Shown here: positions 34,304-41,498 of the stretch, one piece after another
How positions within the stretch are numbered: position 1 is the stretch's first letter
How the letters are laid out: each line of letters begins with the position of its first letter
NCBI GenBank assembly: GCA_019637175.1
Contig: JAHBWD010000005.1
Coordinates: 1-64,000 of the forward strand
Source: Labilithrix sp.
GTDB taxonomy: Bacteria > Myxococcota_A > Polyangia > Polyangiales > Polyangiaceae
Length of the DNA stretch: 64,000 bases
Reading direction: 5' to 3'
Notes under the pieces: model-generated
Database searches by the model: none
Told to the model about the DNA's origin: nothing
Seen by the model: the letters and a program-made list of their open reading frames with translations, nothing else
Translations under genes and position numbers: made by a program

Positions 34304-35184
34304 GGCCCCCGCGGGAGAAGCGCTGGGTCGTCCGCGAGGGCGACGGGACGCGCGTCGGCGAGATCGTGAAGAAGGCGGGCGACGATCCCCAGGCCGCGAT
34401 CGCCGAGGGCAGGGTCTTCGTCGGCAAGAAGCGCGTCGCGAGCGCCTCCGCGCCTGTGAAGGTCGGCGACGAGGTGAGGATCGGCGCGCCCGGCGCCGCG
34501 GCACGACGCGGTCGCGTCCTCTTCGAGCGCGACGGGATCGTCGCCTGCGTGAAAGAAGCAGGGATCCCGACGGTGCCCGATCACGCCGGCAGCGTGCACT
34601 CGCTCGTCGCGCAGGTCGCGGCCGAGATCGGGCGGAGCGCCGACGAGCTCGTCGTGACCTCGCGGCTCGATCGCGAGGTCAGCGGCGTCGTCCTCTTCGC
34701 CGTCACGCCCGAGGCCGAGGCCCGCCTGCGCGAGGCGCGCGCGCGCGGCGCTTACCACCGGCGCTACGTCGCGATCGCGGCGACGGGAGGGCGAGAGGTC
34801 GCGCCTGATCCGTGGGACGCCCCCGTCGCCGACAAACCTTCCCGCACGCTCTGGTCGCCCGTCGCGTTCGCCGGCGACTTCGCGCTCCTCGCGGTCTCGC
34901 CGATCACCGGGCGGACCCACCAGATCCGCGTCCACGCGAGCCGCGCGGGGCTGCCCTTGCTCGGCGACGCCGACTACGGCGGACCTTCGCGCGTGACGCT
35001 CGAGAGCGGCCGGGTCGTCACGCTCTCGCGCATCGCCCTGCACGCGGCGCGCGTGAGCGCGGCCGGGCTCACGGCCTCGGCCCCGATCCCCACGGAGCTC
35101 GGCCGCGTGTGGACGGAGCTTGGCGGAAGGCCCGAAGCGTGGGATATCGCGGTGTCGTGCGAGCTCGAGCCATCGCCAAAGTGA
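34300..35184 (+). CDS. RluA-family pseudouridine synthase
   Basis: 294 residues from a GTG overlapping the dikinase stop. An N-terminal S4-like RNA-binding region (about 15-60) precedes the catalytic domain. The catalytic Asp124 lies in SRLDREVSG, where the family usually has HRLDxxTSG, and the GRTHQIRVH motif is intact. These enzymes isomerise uridines in rRNA or tRNA; the exact target is not predictable. Translational coupling to an antibiotic-modifying-like enzyme is unusual and may only reflect packing. Confidence 0.85.
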   Translation: MRPPREKRWVVREGDGTRVGEIVKKAGDDPQAAIAEGRVFVGKKRVASASAPVKVGDEVRIGAPGAAARRGRVLFERDGIVACVKEAGIPTVPDHAGSVHSLVAQVAAEIGRSADELVVTSRLDREVSGVVLFAVTPEAEARLREARARGAYHRRYVAIAATGGREVAPDPWDAPVADKPSRTLWSPVAFAGDFALLAVSPITGRTHQIRVHASRAGLPLLGDADYGGPSRVTLESGRVVTLSRIALHAARVSAAGLTASAPIPTELGRVWTELGGRPEAWDIAVSCELEPSPK

Positions 35185-35741
35185 CCGCGTCCCTCGGGAC
35201 GTTCTCGGCGGCCCTCGCCGCGTGTGCGTTCGTCGTCCTCGCGCCCGATCGCGACGCGGCGGCCCAGCAGGTCCGTGACGCGGCTCCGGCCGCCGACGCG
35301 GCCTCCCCCATCTCGCGCATCCCGCCCGATCCGCCGCCGATGAGCGAGCGCGTGCAGTGGGTGTTCGATCTCAAGTGGGATCGAGGCGACGTCTATCTGC
35401 TCGAGGTCCACAAGGTCGACATGGGCCGACCGCATCCCACCCCGCGAGCGATGGGTCGCTTCGCGCTCGAGCTCTACGAAGGCCCCACGCTCATCGAGCG
35501 CGTCCGTTTCGACTTTCCGATGCTCGGCGTGCCCGAGCCGCCCGACGCCGGCCTGAAGACGCCGCCGCGCTTCGAGCCCAAGCTCACGACGCGCATCGGC
35601 GTCCTCTTTCCCACGACCAAGCGCGGAACCAAGCTCGAGCTCTGGGATCGCGCCCGCGACATCCGGTGGCAGCTGCCGTGGCCTCCGACCGAGGGGCCCG
35701 TCGCGCCCGGAGATGCGCCGCGGGACGCCGGAGCGCGCTAA
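35181..35741 (+). CDS. Hypothetical secreted protein
   Basis: 186 residues if it starts at GTG 35181, which overlaps the pseudouridine synthase stop; an earlier GTG at 35157 is possible. The hydrophobic core FSAALAACAFVVLA looks like a signal peptide, followed by an Ala/Asp-rich linker and a single beta-rich domain (about 50-170). No known motif. It ends 59 bases before the kinase start and could be a cargo or partner of the kinases, but nothing proves this. Confidence 0.6.
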   Translation: MTASLGTFSAALAACAFVVLAPDRDAAAQQVRDAAPAADAASPISRIPPDPPPMSERVQWVFDLKWDRGDVYLLEVHKVDMGRPHPTPRAMGRFALELYEGPTLIERVRFDFPMLGVPEPPDAGLKTPPRFEPKLTTRIGVLFPTTKRGTKLELWDRARDIRWQLPWPPTEGPVAPGDAPRDAGAR

Positions 35742-35800
35742 ACGCCGCGTAGAGCAAGGGCGCAGACCCTCGCGCAGCGCCGTCCGTAGAAGCTCTTTGC

Positions 35801-37372
35801 ATGACGACGAGCCCGCCCTCCGAGGTGGAGGATCCTCGGCAAGCCGCCACGGTTTGTGCGAATCTTCAGGCGATGACTCAGGGTATGGACCAGGCGCCCG
35901 ATCCCCTCGTCGGCCAAACGGTCGCGGCGAAGTACAAGATCGTCAAGCAGCTCGGCGAAGGCGGCATGGGGTGCGTCTACCTCGCCGAGCAGCAGCTCGG
36001 GTCGACCGCTCGCAAGGTCGCGCTGAAGACCCTCCACAAGCACCTGTCGCACGATCCGAGCATCAAGGCACGCTTCGATCGCGAAGCCGGGACGGTCGCC
36101 GCCCTCGAGCACCCGAACACGATCCAGGTCTACGACTTCGGGACGATGGAAGACGGCACGCTCTATCTCGTGATGGAGTTCGTGCAGGGGCGCAGCGTCG
36201 CCGACATCCTCGAGAAAGACGGCGCGATGGATCCCGCGCGCGTCGAGCACATCTTCAAGCAAGTCTGCGGGTCGCTCGAAGAAGCGCACGGGCACGGGAT
36301 CGTCCATCGCGATCTCAAGCCGGACAACATCGTCCTCTGCGACAAGGCGGGGCAGAAAGACTGGGTCGAGGTCCTCGACTTCGGCATCGCCAAGCGCTCG
36401 AGCGAGCACGATCCCAACGAAGCGAAGCTCACCCAGCAGGGCATGGTGCTCGGAACGCCGCCCTACATGAGCCCGGAGCAGTTCACCGGTCAGCCGGTCG
36501 ATCTGCGCTCCGACATCTACGCGCTCGGCGTGATGGCGTACGAGATGCTCACCGGCAAGTACCCGTTCGAAGCGAACACCGCGTGGGAGTGGGCTTCGAA
36601 GCACATGACCGAGCCGCCTCGACCGATCGAGACGCAGCAGCTCGGGCCCAACGTGCCCGAGAAGATGCGCGCCGCGATCAACCGCGCGCTCGCGAAGAAC
36701 AAGGAGGAGCGCTTCGCCTCGGTCAAAGAGTTCTTCGAGGCGTTCGCCACCGGCGGAGCCGCGCCGGCCGTCGCCGCCGGCACGATCGCCGAGGGGATGC
36801 CCGCGTCGCTTCGACCGAAGACGGAGATGGCGCAGCCGATGGTCCCGCCGCCGGGCGCGGTGGCTCCGCCTTCTCATGGCGCGGCTCCGCTCGCGTCACC
36901 TCCGGCCGTCTCGGTCCCGCAAGGGCCGTCGCACGCCGGCCCCGAGAAGAAGGGCGGGATGGGCCTCATCATCGGCCTCGGCGCGCTCGCCGTCCTCCTC
37001 ATCGGCGGCGGGATCGCCGCGTATGCGATGCGCGGCAAGCCGAAGCCGGTCACGACCGATCTCGATCTCGGCAGCGCGACCGCGAGCGCCACCGTCGCGC
37101 TCGAGTCGTCGAACCACGTCGAGACGCCGCCGGTCACCGACACGGAGCCGATCACCGAGCCGCTCGAGGGCGGCGTGACCGTCGCGCTCACGCCCAACAA
37201 AACCGGCGCCGTGCCGCCCAAGACGCCGCCCAAGCCCGTCCCGACGCCCACGCCTACGCCGAAGGCCGACGCGGCGGCCATCTGCGCGAGAGCACGTTCC
37301 GCGGTCGCCAAGGGGAGCCCTGCGGGCCCCGGCCTCACCGCGCAGTGCAAGGCCGCGGGCGGCACTCTCTGA
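35801..37372 (+). CDS. Transmembrane Ser/Thr kinase with C-terminal Cys hairpin motif (paralogue 1)
   Basis: 523 residues. Kinase domain complete: GEGGMG (52-57), Lys76 in VALK, HRDLKPDN (169-176), DFG (193-195), YMSPEQ. A membrane span at about 388-410 leads to an exported Pro/Thr-rich stretch and a last 30-residue motif with two Cys (495 and 516) around KGSPAGPGLTAQC. The following kinase ends with the same motif. The kinase domains of the two are so similar that a 56-base stretch is identical at the DNA level. The start at 35801 is 59 bases after the secreted-protein gene. Confidence 0.93.
   Translation: MTTSPPSEVEDPRQAATVCANLQAMTQGMDQAPDPLVGQTVAAKYKIVKQLGEGGMGCVYLAEQQLGSTARKVALKTLHKHLSHDPSIKARFDREAGTVAALEHPNTIQVYDFGTMEDGTLYLVMEFVQGRSVADILEKDGAMDPARVEHIFKQVCGSLEEAHGHGIVHRDLKPDNIVLCDKAGQKDWVEVLDFGIAKRSSEHDPNEAKLTQQGMVLGTPPYMSPEQFTGQPVDLRSDIYALGVMAYEMLTGKYPFEANTAWEWASKHMTEPPRPIETQQLGPNVPEKMRAAINRALAKNKEERFASVKEFFEAFATGGAAPAVAAGTIAEGMPASLRPKTEMAQPMVPPPGAVAPPSHGAAPLASPPAVSVPQGPSHAGPEKKGGMGLIIGLGALAVLLIGGGIAAYAMRGKPKPVTTDLDLGSATASATVALESSNHVETPPVTDTEPITEPLEGGVTVALTPNKTGAVPPKTPPKPVPTPTPTPKADAAAICARARSAVAKGSPAGPGLTAQCKAAGGTL
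36434..36489 (+). repeat. 56-base direct repeat, copy 1 (kinase activation segment)
   Basis: Identical at every base to 38013-38068, including third codon positions, and extendable by 11 further bases upstream past one mismatch. It covers the segment that ends SPEQFTG. Confidence 0.9.
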
Positions 37373-37388
37373 TAGGCTATCGGGCGCC

Positions 37389-39317
37389 TTGAACTGCCAC
37401 TCGTGCCACAAGCCCGTCGAAGGGCACCCGCCGTTCTGTCCGGGCTGCGGAGCGCCCATGCCGCGCGAGGCCGCCCCCGATCCGCTCATCGGGCGCACGC
37501 TCCAAGGCAAGTACAAGATCGTCAAGCTGCTCGGCGAAGGCGGCATGGGCGCCGTCTACGTCGGCGAGCAGGCGCTCGGCACGAAGACGCGCAACGTCGC
37601 GATCAAGACGCTCCACTCGCACCTGTCGCGCGACGAGAAGATCCGCACGCGCTTCCAGCGCGAGGTCGGCACCCTCGCCGGCCTCGAGCACCCCAACACG
37701 GTGCAGGTCTACGATTTCGGCACGAGCGACGACGGTCTGCTCTTCATCGTGATGGAGCTCGTGCAGGGCCGGAGCATCGCCGATCTGCTCGAGAAGGAAG
37801 GCCCGATCGCCGCGCCCCGCGTCGAGAAGATCCTCTCGCAGATCTGCGGATCGCTCGCCGAGGCGCACGCGCAAGGGATCATCCACCGCGATCTCAAGCC
37901 CGACAACATCATCATCACGGATCGCGCGGGGCAGAAAGACTTCGTCAAGGTGCTCGACTTCGGCATCGCGAAGCGAAGCAGCGAGACCGACAAGAACGAG
38001 GCGAAGCTCACGCAGCAGGGCATGGTGCTCGGAACGCCGCCCTACATGAGCCCGGAGCAGTTCACCGGCGAGGCGCTCGACGCGCGGAGCGACATCTACT
38101 CGCTCGCCGTGATGGCCTACGAGATGTTGACCGGTCAGCTCCCGTTCGACGCGAAGACGGCGTGGGAGTGGGCGACGCTCCACATGACGGCGGCGCCGAA
38201 GGCGATCGAGGCGACGCCCAACGGCGCGGCGCTGCCCGAGTCGATGCGCGGCGCGATCATGCGCGCGCTCTCGAAGAGCCGCGATCAGCGCTTCGCGTCG
38301 ATCACCGAGTTCCATCAGCGCTTCGCCGGCGTCGCCGCCGCGAGCGCGGGAGAGATCGCGCAGAAGCAGCCGACGCGAACCGATTCGCCGCCGCGCGCGG
38401 CGACGGCCGACATGCCGGGCGCTCCGCCGCCGACCGCGGCTCCGCGTGATTTCGGCGCGCCGCCGCTCGGATCGCCAGCGCCCGGATCGGTGCCCGGTGT
38501 TCCCGCGGCTGCGGTCGTCGCTCCCGTCGCGGCTGCGGCCGACGAGCCTGCGAAGGGCAAGACGATGCTGGGCGAGCCGATGGCGTTCCCTCCGGGCGCG
38601 TTCGGCGGCCCCGCCGATCCGCCGCCGGCGTATGCGCCTCCGCCGGGCACGGCGAACGCGCCTCCCGGGCCCCCGGTCGCGCAAGCGGCCGCGCCCTACG
38701 GCGCGCAGCCGTCGTACGGGCAGCCGCCGATGCATCGCGCGCCCTCGAACGATCGCAGCGGGGGCGGAAACAAGGGATTGATCCTCGGCGTCGCCGGCGG
38801 CGTCGCGGTGCTCAGCATCGTCGCGATCGCGTGGGGCGCGGGTGCGTTCAACAGTGGTCGATCGACGCCCGACGTGCCGCCGCCCGATTTCGGAGGCGGC
38901 GCGCCTCCGGCGACGTTGACGTCGACGCCCACGACGGCGGCGCCTCCTCCCGACACGGCGACGCCGCCCGTCACCCCGCTCGGCAACACGCCTCCGCTCA
39001 CGCCGCCGCCGCCGCAGCCCGTGCAGCCGAGCACGGCGAAGCCCCCGGCCACGACGCAACCGACGACGACCCCGACGCCGCAGCCGACGACGGCGCCGCC
39101 GACCCCGACGCCGCAGCCGACGACGGCGCCGCCGACCCCCACGCCTCAACCGCCGACGCCGCAACCGCCGACGCCGCAACCGCCGACGCCTCAACCGCCG
39201 AACAACAACGCCGAGCGCGATCGCGTCTGCCAATCGGCGAAGCGCGCGCTCGAGCGAGGGAGCCCGGGCGGGCCCGCCCTCGCCGCGCAGTGCCGCGCGC
39301 TCGGCGGAACGCCTTAG
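37389..39317 (+). CDS. Zinc-ribbon transmembrane Ser/Thr kinase (paralogue 2)
   Basis: 642 residues from TTG, 16 bases after the first kinase. The N-terminus is a zinc ribbon (Cys3, Cys6, Cys17, Cys20: NCHSC and FCPGC), absent from paralogue 1. The kinase core is complete: GEGGMG (49-54), Lys73, HRDLKPDN (166-173), DFG (190-192). A membrane span lies near 462-485. The exported part is Pro/Thr-rich, with tandem TPQPP units, and ends in the shared Cys hairpin RGSPGGPALAAQC. A cytoplasmic zinc ribbon could sense metal or redox state, or serve as a docking site; this is inference. The stop is four bases before the convergent DJ-1 gene. Confidence 0.92.
   Translation: MNCHSCHKPVEGHPPFCPGCGAPMPREAAPDPLIGRTLQGKYKIVKLLGEGGMGAVYVGEQALGTKTRNVAIKTLHSHLSRDEKIRTRFQREVGTLAGLEHPNTVQVYDFGTSDDGLLFIVMELVQGRSIADLLEKEGPIAAPRVEKILSQICGSLAEAHAQGIIHRDLKPDNIIITDRAGQKDFVKVLDFGIAKRSSETDKNEAKLTQQGMVLGTPPYMSPEQFTGEALDARSDIYSLAVMAYEMLTGQLPFDAKTAWEWATLHMTAAPKAIEATPNGAALPESMRGAIMRALSKSRDQRFASITEFHQRFAGVAAASAGEIAQKQPTRTDSPPRAATADMPGAPPPTAAPRDFGAPPLGSPAPGSVPGVPAAAVVAPVAAAADEPAKGKTMLGEPMAFPPGAFGGPADPPPAYAPPPGTANAPPGPPVAQAAAPYGAQPSYGQPPMHRAPSNDRSGGGNKGLILGVAGGVAVLSIVAIAWGAGAFNSGRSTPDVPPPDFGGGAPPATLTSTPTTAAPPPDTATPPVTPLGNTPPLTPPPPQPVQPSTAKPPATTQPTTTPTPQPTTAPPTPTPQPTTAPPTPTPQPPTPQPPTPQPPTPQPPNNNAERDRVCQSAKRALERGSPGGPALAAQCRALGGTP
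38013..38068 (+). repeat. 56-base direct repeat, copy 2 (kinase activation segment)
   Basis: Second copy, 1,579 bases downstream of copy 1, in the paralogous kinase. Silent sites elsewhere in the two genes differ, so this stretch may reflect gene conversion or a recent duplication. Confidence 0.9.
39070..39200 (+). repeat. Tandem repeats coding for a Pro/Thr stalk
   Basis: Two 33-base units (39070-39102, 39103-39135) coding PTPQPTTAPPT, followed by four 15-base units (39141-39200) coding TPQPP. These lie in the exported part of the zinc-ribbon kinase. Copy number could vary by slippage and change stalk length in whole-codon steps. Confidence 0.85.
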
Positions 39318-39321
39318 CGCG

Positions 39322-40059
39322 TCACAGCCGCGCGAGGAGCTTCTTGGCGAAGAGGTAGGCGTCGCCCGGCCATCGCGCGGAGACGAAGGCGCCGTCTTCC
39401 ACGACGAACGCGCCGTCGTCTTTGTCGTCGGTGCCGTGAGTGGTGAGCGTGATCGGACCGCGGACGAAGTGCGAAGGATCCTCGAGCGCCGCCTTGACCT
39501 CGTCTTCGACGTAGGCGTCGTAGGTGCGGTAATAACGACCGAGCTTCCAGGCGGTGAGCGCGTAGGCCGTCCGCTCCATGTATGCCGGTAGGCAGGTCGT
39601 CTTGCGTCCGTAGAGGACGCTCTTGCCCGTCTCCGGGTCTCGCGCCCGCGCGGCGACCAGCACGCCGTGACAGATCGCCGCCATCGGTCGACCCGTGCGG
39701 GCGAACAGGGCGACCTTCTGCTGGAGCCGATCGCTCTCGAGGTACGGCTTCATGCCCTGCGCGTGACCTCCGGGCAGCAAGAGCGCGTCGTAGTCGCCAG
39801 CCTCGATCGCCTCCCACGTGATCGGCGCGAGGAAGGCTCGCGACGCCGCGAGCTCGGCGTAGAGCCGCTTCGGCTCTTCCTTCGCGCCGAGCTGTCCGAA
39901 GATCACGCCGTCGATCAAGAGCGGGTCGCACGCGGCGACCGCGCCGCCTTCGGTCGCGAAGACGACCTCGTGGCCCGCGCGGGTCAACACCTTCCACGGG
40001 ACCGCGCTCTCGGTGGGATCGAAGTCGCGATCGGGCAAGGGCATGAGAACGCGGGCCAT
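39322..40059 (-). CDS. DJ-1/PfpI-family (class I amidotransferase-like) protein
   Basis: 245 residues. The nucleophile elbow is Cys130 in AAICHGVLV, with the acidic partner in the LLLPGGHAQGM segment and a YMERTAYAL region common in larger DJ-1/PfpI members. The family includes proteases, chaperones, glyoxalases and amidotransferases; the function of this one cannot be fixed. The start is the ATG at 40059, preceded by TACCTT. It is convergent with the zinc-ribbon kinase, with four bases between stops. Confidence 0.82.
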   Translation of the reverse strand: MARVLMPLPDRDFDPTESAVPWKVLTRAGHEVVFATEGGAVAACDPLLIDGVIFGQLGAKEEPKRLYAELAASRAFLAPITWEAIEAGDYDALLLPGGHAQGMKPYLESDRLQQKVALFARTGRPMAAICHGVLVAARARDPETGKSVLYGRKTTCLPAYMERTAYALTAWKLGRYYRTYDAYVEDEVKAALEDPSHFVRGPITLTTHGTDDKDDGAFVVEDGAFVSARWPGDAYLFAKKLLARL

Positions 40060-40068
40060 CGCGTGACG

Positions 40069-40074
40069 AAGGTA
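40069..40074 (-). promoter_or_regulatory. -10-like TACCTT for the DJ-1/PfpI gene
   Basis: Minus-strand TACCTT ends 9 bases before the ATG at 40059, another case of the short-leader TANNNT pattern. It lies in the 41-base gap after the membrane-protein gene. Confidence 0.35.
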
Positions 40075-40100
40075 GCGGATCAGCGGCGCTCCGGCATCGA

Positions 40101-41351
40101 TCACTCGCGCGCGCGAGGGGTCACGTGCCGCAGGCGATAGCTCGTCGCGAGCGCGCCCGCGAGCAGGAGGAAGCCGAGGGCGACCGACGTCGCGCCCCAC
40201 TCGAGCAGCGTGCGCGGCGGAGGGACGAGCCCCGACGCGACGACGCCGTGCACCGAGGTCGCCGCGAGCGGCACGATCGCGACGCGCGCGCGCAGGCGCC
40301 ACGCCATGAGCAAGACGGCGGCGGCGAGCGACACGTCGAGCGCGACGACGTGCGCGGGCAGCGCGCCGCCCTTCCACCCGAAGGTCCACACCGCGAGGTA
40401 CGCGGCGAAGGCCGCGCCCGAGAGCATGCGCCGCCGCGTCGCGAGCGAGACGGGCGAGAGCGCGCGCTGCGCGAGCGCGATCGACGCGAGCAGCGCGCAC
40501 ATCGACACCGCGGAGGGAGCGACGACGCCGACGACGATCATCGCCGAGGCGATCGCGAGCCACACGCGTGACTCGGTGCGCACGCGGCGGAGCGCGAGGA
40601 GCGCGAGCGCGGGGACGACCGCGGCGAGCTGGATGCGATGCTGCGTCGACCAGAAGAGGACGTGCAGCGCGAGGAGGACGCTCCAGAGGACCCACGTCGC
40701 CTTCACCGCGCGGCGGAGGACGACGTGTCCCCAGTCGTCGAGCGGGACGAGGCTCGTCGCGCTCGTCTGCTCGCCGTCTTCGCCGCGAGGGGCGAGCGAG
40801 CCGAGAGCGACGACGAAGAGCGCGAGCGCGCCGCCGGCCATACGCGCGTCGAGGAGCGCGAGCGCGTAGGGTCCCGCGGCGAGGCCCGCGGCGCCGGCCG
40901 CGGCGGTGACGATCGCGCGGCGTGCGAGTCGGATCCGGAGCGCCCACGCGAGCGCGTAGAGCTTTCCGACGAAGAGCGCGAGCCACGCGACGGCGGCGAT
41001 CACCCCAACGCGGCCGAGCAGCGCGCACGTCTCGGTGTGGAGCGTGAGATCGGACTGATAGAGCACCGTGATCAAGGCGAGCATCACCGCCGGCCGCCGC
41101 TGGCCGATGCGCGTGAGGAGCGCGGCGCCGCCGATGAGCGCGCACGCGTACAGCTCCGCGATGAGCGCGACGCCGAGCGGCCCGTAGAGGCTGCCTTCGC
41201 GCGCGAGGCCGCGCGAGGTGGCGATCATGCCGCCGAGCACCAGCGTCGCGCTCACGAGGTACATCGGGTTGTACTGCACGAACCAGCGATGGAGGAGCTC
41301 CTGCCAGAAGTCGCCGCGCTCGCCCGCCTGATGGGGAGATGATCGATACAT
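40101..41351 (-). CDS. Polytopic membrane protein, uncharacterised
   Basis: 416 residues from the ATG at 41351 (MYRSSPHQAG); a GTG 16 codons upstream is possible. It has about ten to twelve hydrophobic segments rich in Ala/Leu/Val. Early conserved-looking features are FWQELLHRWFVQYNP just before the first span and a later SDLTLHTETC. I do not recognise the family; the first-span motif and the long hydrophobic body recall HTTM-type vitamin K carboxylase-like proteins, a weak resemblance only. A separate unit from Mfd, which ends 147 bases away. Confidence 0.65.
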   Translation of the reverse strand: MYRSSPHQAGERGDFWQELLHRWFVQYNPMYLVSATLVLGGMIATSRGLAREGSLYGPLGVALIAELYACALIGGAALLTRIGQRRPAVMLALITVLYQSDLTLHTETCALLGRVGVIAAVAWLALFVGKLYALAWALRIRLARRAIVTAAAGAAGLAAGPYALALLDARMAGGALALFVVALGSLAPRGEDGEQTSATSLVPLDDWGHVVLRRAVKATWVLWSVLLALHVLFWSTQHRIQLAAVVPALALLALRRVRTESRVWLAIASAMIVVGVVAPSAVSMCALLASIALAQRALSPVSLATRRRMLSGAAFAAYLAVWTFGWKGGALPAHVVALDVSLAAAVLLMAWRLRARVAIVPLAATSVHGVVASGLVPPPRTLLEWGATSVALGFLLLAGALATSYRLRHVTPRARE

Positions 41352-41498
41352 CGCATGCTCGAGCTGCAAGCGAGGTACCAGACGCCACGCACGTCGCACG
41401 CGGCGAAACCGGCGTCTCGTGAGCAGCGATTCGCGCCAGATTGGCGACGGCGCTGCTCGCGACGGACACGTTGTCTTCGCTTGGCTACGGAGGAAGGC

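Noticed and set aside
34300..35184. Inactive pseudouridine synthase because the motif reads SRLD rather than HRLD
   Set aside because: The catalytic Asp and the GRTHQIRVH motif are intact, and the residue before Arg varies in the family.
37377..39233. Long minus-strand open frame (618 codons) opposite the zinc-ribbon kinase, and similar long frames opposite most genes
   Set aside because: Arg/Ala/His-rich translations without domains, caused by the very high third-position GC of the true genes on the other strand.
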